From Bacteroidales bacterium (lineage in GTDB: Bacteria > Bacteroidota > Bacteroidia > Bacteroidales > JAADJA01), in NCBI GenBank assembly GCA_016933115.1, contig JAFGBL010000010.1, positions 1-32,960 on the forward strand: a DNA stretch of 32,960 nt. The letters are read 5' to 3'. The position numbers and the translations under genes are program-made. Below, one piece after another: positions 14,820 through 24,064 of this stretch; position 1 is the stretch's first letter; every line of letters begins with the position of its first letter. Below the pieces are notes generated by a model. That model did no database searches. It was not told the DNA's origin and was given only the letters and a program-made list of their open reading frames with translations.

Positions 14820-16910
14820 ATGGCATCAACCCTGACCGAAAAAAGCATATCACAATATATCATTAACAGGGAAATCAGTTGGCTCCATTTTAACGAAAGG
14901 GTTTTACAGGAGGCCATTGACCCAGATACCCCGTTGATTGAACGGATCAAATTCCTTGGAATCTTTTCCAATAACCGCGATGAATTTTTCAGGGTTCGGG
15001 TGGCTTCTTTGAGCCGGATGATAAAACTGGCCAAAAAAGGTATTCAGGATAAAGAAGATCCGCAAGAGGTTTTAAATGAGATAAAAAAAATTGTAACATC
15101 TCAGGAAAAGCTTTTTACAAAAACTTACTTTGAAATCACGAAAGAACTGGCCAAGAATGGTGTACACATCATCAACGAGAAAAACCTCACTGAAGAACAA
15201 GGTAATTTCGTTAAACATTATTACCAGGAACAAATGCGTCAGTACCTGTTTCCGATTATGCTCGAAAATTTCCAGAATATCATTTCCATAAAAGACGGCT
15301 CCATATACCTGGCTATTGAGTTGAAAAGCTCCGATCAAAAACTAAAAGACAATTATGCTTTGGTCAAGATACCTCAAAAATCACTTTCCCGGTTTTTGAT
15401 TCTTCCCGATGAAGATGACCAACATTACATCATCCTGATGGACGACGTAATCCGCTATTGCCTGGAAGACATTTTTGCCATTTTTGGTTATGATACTTTC
15501 AATGCCTACACCATTAAAATTACCCGCGATGCTGAACTGGATATAGATGATGACATCTCCAAGAGTTTCCTGGAAAAAATGAGCGATAGCCTTAAGCAGC
15601 GGAAAAAAGGGATCCCTGTAAGGTTTGTTTACGATGCGGCTATCCCCGAAAAATTTCTCACCAGGATCAGAAAAAAACTTAAAATTTCGGGTGAGGACAA
15701 TATGCGAAGCGGGGGCAGATACCATAATTTTAAGGACTTCATGTCCTTCCCGAAAATAGGTTCAAAAGAGTTGTACTATCCGGCGTTTCCACCATTGCGC
15801 CATAAGGATTTATTACCTAACCAGAGTATTATCAAAGTGATGAAGGAAAAGGACGTTATCCTGCATTATCCTTACCAGTCATTCGATTACATCATCGATT
15901 TGCTCAGGGAGGCCTCTATTGACCCACTTGTTGCGGAGATTAAGATGACATTTTACCGGGCAGCGAAATACTCAAACGTGGTGAATGCCCTTGTGAATGC
16001 AGCACGAAATGGGAAAAAGGTAACTGTTTTCCTGGAAATACAAGCACGCTTTGATGAGGAAGCCAACATCATGCTGGCAGGCAAACTACAGGATGAAGGG
16101 GTGAAGATAATCCCCACCATTCCCGGATTTAAGGTACATTGCAAGCTGATTTCCATCATTCGAAAGGAGGAGGAGAAGGATGTTTATTATGCGCTGATCA
16201 GTACGGGCAATTTTAATGAATCTACCGCCAGGGTTTATGTAGATTACAGCCTGATGACTTCCAACCAGACAATTGCTGAAGAAGTAGACATGGTTTTCAA
16301 ATTATTCGAATCCAGGTATACGCCACCCGAATTCAAAACACTGATCGTATCTCCGTTTTACACCCGAAATTTTTTCATCCGAAGCCTTGACCGGGAGATA
16401 GCACATGCAAAGGCAGGAAAGGATGCCTGGGTAGTAATAAAAATGAATTCCCTGGTTGATAAAAAAATGACAAGAAAACTTTACCAGGCCAGCCAGGCAG
16501 GTGTAAAATTAAAATTGATCATCCGGGGTATCTGTGTTTTAATCCCGGGAATAAAAGGCCTGAGCGACAACATTGAGGTGATCAGCATTGTGGACCGTTT
16601 CCTGGAACATTCACGGGTGTTTGTATTTTGTAATAACAATCATCCAAAATATTACATTGGTTCGGCGGATTGGATGCCCCGTAACCTCGATCACCGCATC
16701 GAAGTGATCACCCCTGTTAACGATACAGAAATCCAGCGACAACTATGGGATGTACTGCAAATACAACTCAACGACAATTGCAAGGCCAGGATCAGCGGTG
16801 AAAAATTCATCAACCGGTACCGCAAATCACGATCGAAAAAACCCGTCCGTTCACAGTTTGAGATTTACAATTATTTCAAAAAACAAACGGAGGAATTATT
16901 CATAAGATAG
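14820..16910 (+). CDS. ppk1: Polyphosphate kinase 1
   Basis: Makes polyphosphate reversibly from ATP. The 696 residues are the full family length. The N-terminal domain begins INREISWLHFNERVLQEA with IKFLGIFSNNRDEFFRVRVA, the standard Ppk1 start. The phospholipase D-like catalytic core includes KMTFYRAAKYSNVVNAL, then VHCKLI with His440, matching the autophosphorylated His435 of E. coli, and STGNFNESTARVYVDYSLMT. A second conserved His (His597) lies in LEHSRVF, followed by YIGSADWMPRNLDHRIEV. The gene starts three bases after the SixA-like gene and ends 10 bases before ppx, so the three are surely co-transcribed. Confidence 0.98.
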   Translation: MASTLTEKSISQYIINREISWLHFNERVLQEAIDPDTPLIERIKFLGIFSNNRDEFFRVRVASLSRMIKLAKKGIQDKEDPQEVLNEIKKIVTSQEKLFTKTYFEITKELAKNGVHIINEKNLTEEQGNFVKHYYQEQMRQYLFPIMLENFQNIISIKDGSIYLAIELKSSDQKLKDNYALVKIPQKSLSRFLILPDEDDQHYIILMDDVIRYCLEDIFAIFGYDTFNAYTIKITRDAELDIDDDISKSFLEKMSDSLKQRKKGIPVRFVYDAAIPEKFLTRIRKKLKISGEDNMRSGGRYHNFKDFMSFPKIGSKELYYPAFPPLRHKDLLPNQSIIKVMKEKDVILHYPYQSFDYIIDLLREASIDPLVAEIKMTFYRAAKYSNVVNALVNAARNGKKVTVFLEIQARFDEEANIMLAGKLQDEGVKIIPTIPGFKVHCKLISIIRKEEEKDVYYALISTGNFNESTARVYVDYSLMTSNQTIAEEVDMVFKLFESRYTPPEFKTLIVSPFYTRNFFIRSLDREIAHAKAGKDAWVVIKMNSLVDKKMTRKLYQASQAGVKLKLIIRGICVLIPGIKGLSDNIEVISIVDRFLEHSRVFVFCNNNHPKYYIGSADWMPRNLDHRIEVITPVNDTEIQRQLWDVLQIQLNDNCKARISGEKFINRYRKSRSKKPVRSQFEIYNYFKKQTEELFIR

Positions 16911-16920
16911 TTATTGATTT

Positions 16921-17829
16921 ATGATTTTTGCAGCCATCGATATTGGGTCCAATGCAGCGCGACTTTTATTCGCCAACGTTTTTAGCCAAAAGAATAAAAT
17001 TTATGTAGAAAAGGCAACGATGGTAAGGATCCCAACCCGGTTAGGCGAAGATGTTTTTAGTATCAACCGGATTTCTGAAGATAGGGCTGATAAACTGATC
17101 AAAACGTTAAATGCATTCAAACTGCTCATCGAAGTTTACAACCCGGTAGCATATGTAGCAGTTGCAACAGCAGCCATGCGGGAAGCAGAAAACGGAGATG
17201 AAATTATCCAGCGCGTTCAGAAAGAAACCGGATTTGAAGTAACGACCATTGACGGGATAGAAGAAGCCAACATCATCAGGCAGACCAACAAAAAGGGATT
17301 CGAACATCCACATGATATCTCAATGTATATTGATGTTGGTGGTGGAAGTACCGATATCTCCATTCTCAATAATGACAAGCTGCTTGGGGTAAAATCATTT
17401 AAAATCGGAACCCTCAGGATACTGAGCAAAAAAGTAAACAAAAAAGAATGGGATGATTTGGAATCGTGGCTAAATACCTACAGCCGTCACTTTGGAAAGA
17501 TCAACGTTGTGGGATCAGGAGGGAATATCAATAAAATTCATAAACTTTACGGTGATCCTGCAAGCGGAATATTATCTTATAATAACTTAAAAAAGGCAAA
17601 CAAATATCTGAAGAGTTATTCAATTAAAGAACGGATCGATAAGCTGGGCTTTCGACCGGACCGGGCCGATGTTATATTACCTGCATCTAAAATTTTTATA
17701 TTCATTATGAAAATCATTCAGGCCGATACGATTATTGTTCCTAAAATTGGCCTTGCTGATGGGTTGGTTTATAAATTATTTGAAAAATACACTGAAAACA
17801 CAAAGCAAAAATCAGGTATAAAAGCTTAA
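16921..17829 (+). CDS. ppx: Exopolyphosphatase / Ppx-GppA family, short form
   Basis: A 302-residue actin-like ATPase-fold phosphatase. The phosphate-1 motif is AAIDIGSNAARLLFA, and the phosphate-2 motif is YIDVGGGSTDISIL. VVGSGGNINKIHKL and the C-terminal LADGLVYKLFEKY are also typical. The length equals the two-domain core and lacks the HD-like C-terminal domain of E. coli Ppx/GppA. It would hydrolyse polyphosphate ends or pppGpp, and its position directly behind ppk1 favours polyphosphate turnover. The gene starts 10 bases after the ppk1 stop. Confidence 0.92.
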   Translation: MIFAAIDIGSNAARLLFANVFSQKNKIYVEKATMVRIPTRLGEDVFSINRISEDRADKLIKTLNAFKLLIEVYNPVAYVAVATAAMREAENGDEIIQRVQKETGFEVTTIDGIEEANIIRQTNKKGFEHPHDISMYIDVGGGSTDISILNNDKLLGVKSFKIGTLRILSKKVNKKEWDDLESWLNTYSRHFGKINVVGSGGNINKIHKLYGDPASGILSYNNLKKANKYLKSYSIKERIDKLGFRPDRADVILPASKIFIFIMKIIQADTIIVPKIGLADGLVYKLFEKYTENTKQKSGIKA

Positions 17830-17840
17830 CATTGTCAATA

Positions 17841-18233
17841 TTAAAGGTACCATTCCGGGTCCAGGTATTTCCTCACACTTTCACCGTATGACTTGACTTT
17901 CCTTTGATCATCGATCGTAAAGGTGCATCGCTCGCCATATTTTCTTGAGATGATCACATTGGTTTCGTTACCCAGTTCATCCACACGAATAAACCTGGCC
18001 ATATTTTCACCTTTTGGTGTGTTGAGCGATGTATGGCAAATGGGGCAATAAAAGTCGACCACATCGCCGGATTCAATTTTCAGTGTCGGGCTCATTGCAA
18101 CGGTATAATTACCAATTTCCTCGTGTAAAAGGGCCAATCCCGCATTTGTTCCGGAAGCTTTGGCGGATAATATGATGTTTTTTTTAGCATTGATGGCTCC
18201 TCTGCAGTGTGGGCATAAATATATGATGTCCAT
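17841..18233 (-). CDS. Small zinc-ribbon protein, function unknown
   Basis: A 130-residue protein with two Cys pairs, CPHC at 7-10 and CPIC at 63-66, that can form one zinc ribbon, with a loop of about 50 residues between them. The C-terminal half has strands such as FIRVDELGNETNVIISRKYG and a basic tail. There is no signal peptide, so it is cytoplasmic. I do not know a function; comparable short zinc-ribbon proteins are common in Bacteroidota. It converges on ppx, with 11 bp between stops, and has its own full promoter. Confidence 0.75.
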   Translation of the reverse strand: MDIIYLCPHCRGAINAKKNIILSAKASGTNAGLALLHEEIGNYTVAMSPTLKIESGDVVDFYCPICHTSLNTPKGENMARFIRVDELGNETNVIISRKYGERCTFTIDDQRKVKSYGESVRKYLDPEWYL

Positions 18234-18261
18234 AATTGTTTGTTTTAGGGAGTTAATTTTA

Positions 18262-18291
18262 CAAAATTAATTAATTAGGAAAACCTTTCAA
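18262..18291 (-). promoter_or_regulatory. Complete Bacteroidota promoter for the zinc-ribbon gene
   Basis: On the minus strand a TTG (plus 18289-18291) is followed after 19 bases by TAATTTTG (plus 18262-18269), an exact -33/-7 pair. It lies 28 bases before the ATG at 18233, and directly after the terminator of the upstream thioredoxin gene. Confidence 0.65.
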
Positions 18292-18292
18292 G

Positions 18293-18320
18293 AAAAAAAC
18301 CCCACACAAAATGCATGGGG
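18293..18320 (-). terminator. Terminator after the secreted thioredoxin/PKD protein
   Basis: Arms CCCCA (18300-18304) and TGGGG (18316-18320) extend, with G-U pairs, to a nine-pair stem around a three-base loop. On the minus strand it is followed by seven Ts (plus As 18293-18299). It lies 29 bases past the stop codon of the gene ending at 18349. Confidence 0.85.
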
Positions 18321-18348
18321 CAATCATTTATTTATTATGTTGACAAGT

Positions 18349-19620
18349 TTATTTCAGAACTTGAATTTTTTCGGTGATTTTTGAATCACTGGTAATCAAG
18401 GAAACAAAATAAATACCGCTATTCATCCGGCTCAGGTCGATGGATTTCGAAAACTGCCCGTTGGATAACTCGTTCGACTCATATACGACAGTTCCCACAA
18501 TATCGCTGACCGTTATATTGATATTACCAGTCAACTGAACCTGGAGTAATATTTCCCCTGAAGTCGGGTTCGGACAAATTTCAAAACCATGATTACTTAC
18601 TTCGTCAATAGAAGTACACGGATCTACCAGAATCTGTCTTTCTGCCTGGTTTATACATCCGAATTCATCGTCGTAGATGTAGGTGATGGTGTGTGTTCCA
18701 ATGCCTGCTACCTGCGGATCGAACCAACCGTCAGTAACCCCCGTGCCAGTATATTCTCCTCCTTCAGGAAGGCCGCCGGTAAGTTCAAATGCAGGCCAGG
18801 TGAGACAAACATCCTCATATGGATCAAGCGTTACTTCAGGTAATTCATAAACAGTCAGATAATCTTCCAGCATCATTGTATTGGATGCCGATCCGCTGTA
18901 AACGGTAAGTTCGACATCAAACATCCCCGGAATATTATAAGTAACGACAGGATTTTGTTCTGTAGATGAAGCAGGTTCCCCACCTTCAAAAGTCCATTCC
19001 CAGTTGGTTATATCACCCATAGACTGGTCTGTAAAGCTAACGGCGCCTTCAGGGCAAAGTTCCGTGATGTCAGAAGTAAAAGCCGCCTCAATATTCGACG
19101 GGCATTCCATTTGCTGGCAACCGGCTTCCAAAATGGGTGCAATTACGGCACCGGCATTTGGGATCGGCCAGATGTCCTGCTCGATGATGTCGTGGTTCGG
19201 TGCGATCAGGATTACGGTAGGATACAAACTGATCCCGTAATCCACATTCACCTGGTTTCCTCCGCCTTCTACACCGGATACTGTCGGGTATTCAACACCA
19301 AAGGTTTGATCAAATTGTATACATTGGGCATCCGTATCGCCATTATCCATGGCTATGAAAAATACATCTCCGGCATTGCAGCCGAATGACACGTAAGCTT
19401 CATTGATCAATGGGGCTGTTTGCTGGCAGGGTCCGCAGGTAGTGAAAAAGAAATCAATGAGAACATGTTTGCCTTCTCCCAGGATGTCGAATAAATTAAG
19501 GGTTTCTCCTTCCACTGTAGTCACTGTAAAATCGACTGCCTCAGTCAAAGGTGTTTGGCCAAAAGCAATATTCAAAGTTAACAAACTTGATAACAGGGTA
19601 AAAAGTAATTTCTTCCTCAT
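18349..19620 (-). CDS. Secreted thioredoxin-like / PKD protein with T9SS sorting domain
   Basis: I place the start at the ATG at 19620, which begins a signal peptide (MRKKLLFTLLSSLLTLNIAF then GQ), giving 423 residues; the longer open frame upstream lacks coding character. Domain 1 (about 25-185) is TlpA/redoxin-like with active-site CGPC at Cys62 and Cys65 (FFFTTCGPCQQTAPL). Domain 2 (about 195-275) is PKD-like (VSFTDQSMGDITNWEWTFEGG and GMFDVELTVYSG). A further beta domain with paired Cys follows. The last 80 residues are a T9SS type A sorting domain (ICPNPTSGEILLQVQL, GIYFVSLITSD). It should act outside the cell or on the surface as a thiol-disulfide enzyme or a structural relative of one. 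It has its own terminator and faces lipA divergently. Confidence 0.88.
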   Translation of the reverse strand: MRKKLLFTLLSSLLTLNIAFGQTPLTEAVDFTVTTVEGETLNLFDILGEGKHVLIDFFFTTCGPCQQTAPLINEAYVSFGCNAGDVFFIAMDNGDTDAQCIQFDQTFGVEYPTVSGVEGGGNQVNVDYGISLYPTVILIAPNHDIIEQDIWPIPNAGAVIAPILEAGCQQMECPSNIEAAFTSDITELCPEGAVSFTDQSMGDITNWEWTFEGGEPASSTEQNPVVTYNIPGMFDVELTVYSGSASNTMMLEDYLTVYELPEVTLDPYEDVCLTWPAFELTGGLPEGGEYTGTGVTDGWFDPQVAGIGTHTITYIYDDEFGCINQAERQILVDPCTSIDEVSNHGFEICPNPTSGEILLQVQLTGNINITVSDIVGTVVYESNELSNGQFSKSIDLSRMNSGIYFVSLITSDSKITEKIQVLK

Positions 19621-19689
19621 ATTACAATATATCACAATTTTTAATTTCTTAATGGTATAACATATCGGACAAATTAAAGTTACCAATAG

Positions 19690-19718
19690 TTGCCTCGAAA
19701 ATAAAATAACTAATTTTG
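19690..19718 (+). promoter_or_regulatory. Bacteroidota promoter for lipA-lipB
   Basis: A TTG at 19690-19692 is followed after 18 bases by TAATTTTG at 19711-19718, an exact -7 match. It lies 32 bases before the lipA ATG at 19751. Confidence 0.65.
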
Positions 19719-19750
19719 ACGGTCGTTTGCAAATATGAAAGGAAAACCAG

Positions 19751-20602
19751 ATGGGAGAAATCAGTATGCGAAAACCGGCCTGGTTGAAAACGCAAGTTCC
19801 GGTCGGGAAAAAATATATTGGGGTCAGAGAAATAGTTGAACAACACAAACTTCATACCATTTGTACATCGGGCCATTGCCCAAATATGGCCGAGTGTTGG
19901 GGAAGGGGAACCGCCACCTTGATGATTCTTGGCGACATTTGTACCCGAGCGTGTAAATTTTGTAATGTAAAAACAGGCCGGCCTTTGCCAGCCGATTGGG
20001 ATGAGCCTGAAAGGGTCGCCCAATCGGTAAAGCTGATGGGGGTGAAACATTGTGTGATCACATCGGTAGACCGGGATGACCTGGATGATGGAGGCGCTGA
20101 AATCTGGGCAATGACCATTCAAAAGGTGAAGGAAATGAACCCTCAAACAACCATTGAAACCCTGATTCCCGATTTTGACGGCCGCAATGAATTGATTCAA
20201 ATGGTAGTTGACGCAAGACCCGAAGTGGTTTCTCACAACCTCGAGACCGTGCGCCGGCTCACTCCGATTATCCGGAGCAAGGCCCGTTATGACCTCAGCC
20301 TGGAAGTAATCCGATTCATATCCGAAACAGGTGTAAAGTCAAAATCGGGTATTATGCTGGGCCTGGGAGAGTCTGATGAGGAGGTTCTGGAAACCATGGA
20401 TGACTTAAGAAATGTTGGGTGCGAGGTGATGACCATCGGGCAATACCTGCAACCCACCAAAAGGCACCTTTCGGTCCATGAATTCATTCCTCCTGAACGG
20501 TTCAAAAAATACGAGCAAATTGGCCTGGAAAAAGGATTCAGGTATGTTGAAAGCGGCCCGCTGGTAAGGTCTTCCTATCATGCCGAAAAACATGTCCGTT
20601 GA
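19751..20602 (+). CDS. lipA: Lipoyl synthase
   Basis: Radical SAM enzyme that inserts two sulfur atoms into protein-bound octanoyl groups to make lipoyl cofactors for 2-oxoacid dehydrogenases and glycine cleavage. The 283 residues are standard. The auxiliary cluster motif C-x4-C-x5-C is [12 protein letters not shown], and the radical SAM motif C-x3-C-x2-C is CTRACKFC. The C-terminal RSSYHAE carries the conserved Ser ligand. Start is the ATG at 19751; MRKPAW five codons later is an alternative. The stop overlaps the lipB start, so both are translated from one transcript. Confidence 0.97.
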   Translation: MGEISMRKPAWLKTQVPVGKKYIGVREIVEQHKLHTICTSGHCPNMAECWGRGTATLMILGDICTRACKFCNVKTGRPLPADWDEPERVAQSVKLMGVKHCVITSVDRDDLDDGGAEIWAMTIQKVKEMNPQTTIETLIPDFDGRNELIQMVVDARPEVVSHNLETVRRLTPIIRSKARYDLSLEVIRFISETGVKSKSGIMLGLGESDEEVLETMDDLRNVGCEVMTIGQYLQPTKRHLSVHEFIPPERFKKYEQIGLEKGFRYVESGPLVRSSYHAEKHVR

Positions 20603-21309
20603 TGAAATATAAAATATTATTCAAGGATCTGGGTCAGATTGGTTTTCAGGAAGCATGGGATTACCAGAAAAATTTGTTTCACCAGATCATGGAAATCAAA
20701 AGCAATAACCGTGACCTGCCGATTTGTGAGCAAACAGAAAACTACAACTTTTTCCTGCTGTGCGAACATCCACATGTTTACACCCTCGGCAAAAGCGGCT
20801 CCGAAGCCAACCTGCTGATCAATCAGGAATTATTGGCATCAAAAGGAGCCGAATTTTATAAAATCGACCGGGGTGGCGATATTACGTATCACGGCCCCGG
20901 GCAAATCGTCGGATATCCGATCCTGGATTTGGAAAACGTTGAAATGGGTGTAAAACAATACATTTATACGCTTGAAGAGGTAATTATTAATACCCTTGAC
21001 GAATTCCATATCAAAGCCAGCCGATTGGAAAATGCAACCGGTGTCTGGATAGATCCCGAAGATCCTTTAAAAGCCAGGAAAATTTGCGCCATCGGGGTGA
21101 AGGTGAGCCGGTATGTTACCATGCACGGTTTTGCATTCAATGTAAATACCGACCTTCATTATTACGATTATATCAATCCCTGTGGGTTCACCGATAAGGG
21201 GGTAACATCGATGGAGAAGGAATTGGGTAAAAAGCAGGATATGGAAAAAGTGAAAATAGTATTACTGCAAAATTTCAATGATCTATTTGGATTCTCCTTA
21301 AGGGATTAA
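20602..21309 (+). CDS. lipB: Octanoyltransferase LipB
   Basis: Transfers octanoate from acyl carrier protein to lipoyl domains, giving the substrate of LipA. It has 235 residues from the ATG at 20602, whose first base is the last base of the lipA TGA, a sign of translational coupling. The motif RGGDITYHGPGQIVGYPI contains the family signature. The catalytic Lys is in AIGVKVSRYVTMHGFAFNV and the catalytic Cys in INPCGFTDKGVTSM. The last 12 bases overlap the 3' end of the convergent membrane glycosyltransferase gene. Confidence 0.97.
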   Translation: MKYKILFKDLGQIGFQEAWDYQKNLFHQIMEIKSNNRDLPICEQTENYNFFLLCEHPHVYTLGKSGSEANLLINQELLASKGAEFYKIDRGGDITYHGPGQIVGYPILDLENVEMGVKQYIYTLEEVIINTLDEFHIKASRLENATGVWIDPEDPLKARKICAIGVKVSRYVTMHGFAFNVNTDLHYYDYINPCGFTDKGVTSMEKELGKKQDMEKVKIVLLQNFNDLFGFSLRD

Positions 21310-23289
21310 CTTGACCATTACATCATCAATATTAACACGTGGAGCTGACGGATTCCAGAAATAAATCCTGATTTCGGATTCCGGATCAATTATTTCGGGC
21401 AGATCAAAATTCACCTCTTTCAGCTTCCAGTCATCACTGGTTGGAATTTGCTTACCCAACTTTCGTTCTTCACGATACAAATCTCCGCCATCTTTAAAAA
21501 TTGAAAATACGACCCGGCTTTCATTATAAAATTCATATTTCATAAAAAAAGAAATCTCCATCCTATTAACCGATTTCACTTGTAGTGCAGGAATAGAAAT
21601 TAAAGGCCCAAACTGAATGGAATCCCAAATTGCAATTGAATATTCCCCACTGTACTTGGTTGCTGAATCGGCGTTGAGAGGCACATCGCAGTATTGATCG
21701 TACTCAAAAGGATTAATGAATGATACAATAGAATCGCGTGTTGAGGGTTCAACGGAAACGGTTCTTTCCCAATTACCGCAATTGAGGTCATTTGCACTAA
21801 CCAAACTATCGTACAGTTCGCAGGGTATCTTTAATTTGATGTATTGCTCCAATATGATATTACCGAATGACTGACTTCTGCAAAGCTTATATTTTTCCTT
21901 GATTTTTGATTTTACAGTTTGCTTTGGATCAACAACCAGGTCATGACTTCGAATATACATTATTTTTTCCTTTTCACTCCATTTGTAAACGGGAAGCGGC
22001 GTAGTATCAACCAATAACAGGATGTTATTATTCAAAAGGTTATTGGCCGTTTGATTATAGTTTTTAAAATCATCGATACTATAATAATATGCAAAGTCAC
22101 GGAATTTATAGTGAGCATTTAACAATATGTAAGTACGATCATCCATTTTATCCTTTACATTTTGTACCAGCGTCCTCCAGTCTTCATCCACGGGTTGATT
22201 AATCGTAAATAATTTAAAAGGGGTAAAAAGCAAAATTGCCAGCAATGCCAAAACCAGGGTGTAGTGTATTTTAAGGGAACTGATGATGTACCCTATCAAT
22301 AGAAACAAACCCAGGCTTGTATAGACAAAATACTTCAGCCTGAAAATAGGTGTGTACTGTGCAATCAGGAATCCTGCGCCAACCGGAATGATATACCAGC
22401 CAAGCAGAAGAATAAACAATTTGAGATTAAATTTTTCAGATATGGATCGAAAAATTTTGTTCAACGGAATTACAACGATAAAGCAGGAGATCAATACGAT
22501 ATGCAACAAAAATAAAAACCTGTCCCCCGACAAACAAAACATGGTATATTTAAGATCCAGAAATACAGGTTTACCAAGCCAGAATACGCCTTCTTCAGGG
22601 ACATTATCAATCACAATTTTTACCCAGGGCAGGTAAATCAACAAAGCAGCAAACTGGCTGATCAAATAGTAAATAAATCCCTTCCTGTTTTCACTGAAAA
22701 AAAAGATGGAGCAAATAAGTTGCACAAGCGGGATATAAACTGCCAGATAATGGGTCAGTAAAAGCAAAACATTCACTATGGCCAACCCGATGGCCGCCGG
22801 TTTTTTATTGAACTTTAAAGTATCCAGGTAAAAATAGAATGACATCACGGCCAGCAATCCCTCCAGCGCAAATGCCCTCAATTCAAGTCCCTCGACCAGC
22901 CAAACCATTGATAATAAGTATAGAACCGAAGCAATGATAGCCGCAAATTTATTCAGGAATTTCGATCCGAGCAACAGGATGAACACGGCAGTTCCGGTGC
23001 TGAACAGTACCGAAAGGCTCTTCAGGGCTGCTCCATTCAACCCGAAAATCCTGATCCAATAATGTAAAATGGTGAAATAAAGCGGGGGATTCCGGTCGTG
23101 AAGCAAAATTGCATAAAGGTTACTCAATGGTTGTTGGGCATAAAATACGGAAAAAGCTTCATCACCGTACAAACTCTCATTAATCCTCAAAAGCCGGAAA
23201 ACAAGGTTGATAAAAACAATAAAGAAAAATATCACCTTCCAGTTAACGGTTATGAATTTATCAATTACGGATGGGTTCGAAGCAGCCAT
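21298..23289 (-). CDS. GT39/ArnT-like membrane glycosyltransferase with C-terminal beta domain
   Basis: A 663-residue integral membrane protein of the GT-C fold (dolichyl-phosphate-mannose mannosyltransferase or ArnT-like). The first periplasmic loop has the catalytic-type Asp-Glu (YGDEAFSV, Asp43) and HDRNPPLYF, the usual signature. About 10-12 transmembrane helices run to roughly residue 365. The remaining 300 residues are soluble. Their last 150 look like a jelly-roll beta-sandwich (SGEYSIAIWDSIQFG, RMEISFFMKYEF, VNIDDVMVKLIP), as in carbohydrate-binding or lectin-type domains. It would transfer a sugar from a polyprenyl-phosphate carrier to lipid, glycan or protein outside the inner membrane. 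It lies 46 bp after recO on the same strand. Donor and acceptor are unknown. Confidence 0.85.
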   Translation of the reverse strand: MAASNPSVIDKFITVNWKVIFFFIVFINLVFRLLRINESLYGDEAFSVFYAQQPLSNLYAILLHDRNPPLYFTILHYWIRIFGLNGAALKSLSVLFSTGTAVFILLLGSKFLNKFAAIIASVLYLLSMVWLVEGLELRAFALEGLLAVMSFYFYLDTLKFNKKPAAIGLAIVNVLLLLTHYLAVYIPLVQLICSIFFFSENRKGFIYYLISQFAALLIYLPWVKIVIDNVPEEGVFWLGKPVFLDLKYTMFCLSGDRFLFLLHIVLISCFIVVIPLNKIFRSISEKFNLKLFILLLGWYIIPVGAGFLIAQYTPIFRLKYFVYTSLGLFLLIGYIISSLKIHYTLVLALLAILLFTPFKLFTINQPVDEDWRTLVQNVKDKMDDRTYILLNAHYKFRDFAYYYSIDDFKNYNQTANNLLNNNILLLVDTTPLPVYKWSEKEKIMYIRSHDLVVDPKQTVKSKIKEKYKLCRSQSFGNIILEQYIKLKIPCELYDSLVSANDLNCGNWERTVSVEPSTRDSIVSFINPFEYDQYCDVPLNADSATKYSGEYSIAIWDSIQFGPLISIPALQVKSVNRMEISFFMKYEFYNESRVVFSIFKDGGDLYREERKLGKQIPTSDDWKLKEVNFDLPEIIDPESEIRIYFWNPSAPRVNIDDVMVKLIP

Positions 23290-23335
23290 TTTAAAAGAGC
23301 CAGAGCAAAAATTATTTCACGAAAGTACCAAAAAA

Positions 23336-24064
23336 CTAATCATTAAAAATACTTTTAAGCACCTGGTGCGATTTTACTTCCTTCATTCCAGGGACATGTA
23401 AGAAATAATACCGGAGCAAGATATCAAGCAGTACGGTTCGATCTTTTGACGGAATTGTCAATTTATCCGTATGCCCGAAATCAATGAGCATCAGAGAGCT
23501 GATATAATTGCTAAACGGCAAGCTGGCAAAATACTCCGGGTGGATATTGATACTGCTAAATTTCCCTTCCCGAAGGTCGAATACGCTATTTCCCTCCGAA
23601 AAATTATTTACCGGGGCAAACCCCAGGTAAACGCTCAGTTTCAAAAGAAATTGAAGGTGCAATTTCCCTATTCCCTTAACCTGTTCATCAAGTTGTATAA
23701 CTGACCGGTACAAAAATTCAAATAGCGATTCATTGGCTTCTTCTTCATGAATTACCTTGTTGAGGATTTCATTTATGAACATGAACACAGCCGCCTTTCT
23801 CACATCAAAAGGAATGGAATAAAAAGGACGGTTGATCTTAATTTCCTTTAACTCCTGTATTTCCTTTTTTTCCCTGTGGTAAACAACCAGGTCGACAAGG
23901 GACATGTTTTGTAAAAGTGCCGGTTTGATTTTGGATTTCCTTCCGTGAATGCCCCTGACGATGTAGGACTGGAGCCCGAACCTTTCGGTATAGATTTTAA
24001 CGATTACGCTGGTTTCGGCATATTTCAACTGGTGAAAAACGATACCCCGCGTTGTGTAAAGCAT
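23336..24064 (-). CDS. recO: DNA repair protein RecO
   Basis: Mediator of RecA loading in the RecFOR pathway of gap repair. The 242 residues match. The N-terminal OB-fold starts TTRGIVFHQLKYAETSVIVK and YIVRGIHGRKSK. The C-terminal helical part includes AAVFMFINEILNKVIHEEEAN, typical of Bacteroidota RecO. I see no zinc-binding Cys cluster, which some RecO proteins have. The ATG (24062-24064) directly abuts the stop codon of the porZ-like gene, with no gap, so translation is probably coupled. Confidence 0.93.
   Translation of the reverse strand: MLYTTRGIVFHQLKYAETSVIVKIYTERFGLQSYIVRGIHGRKSKIKPALLQNMSLVDLVVYHREKKEIQELKEIKINRPFYSIPFDVRKAAVFMFINEILNKVIHEEEANESLFEFLYRSVIQLDEQVKGIGKLHLQFLLKLSVYLGFAPVNNFSEGNSVFDLREGKFSSINIHPEYFASLPFSNYISSLMLIDFGHTDKLTIPSKDRTVLLDILLRYYFLHVPGMKEVKSHQVLKSIFND

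Noticed and set aside
19621-19848. N-terminal extension of the secreted thioredoxin protein
   Set aside because: The extra 76 residues lack coding character, overlap the lipA promoter and start, and precede an ideal signal peptide starting at 19620.
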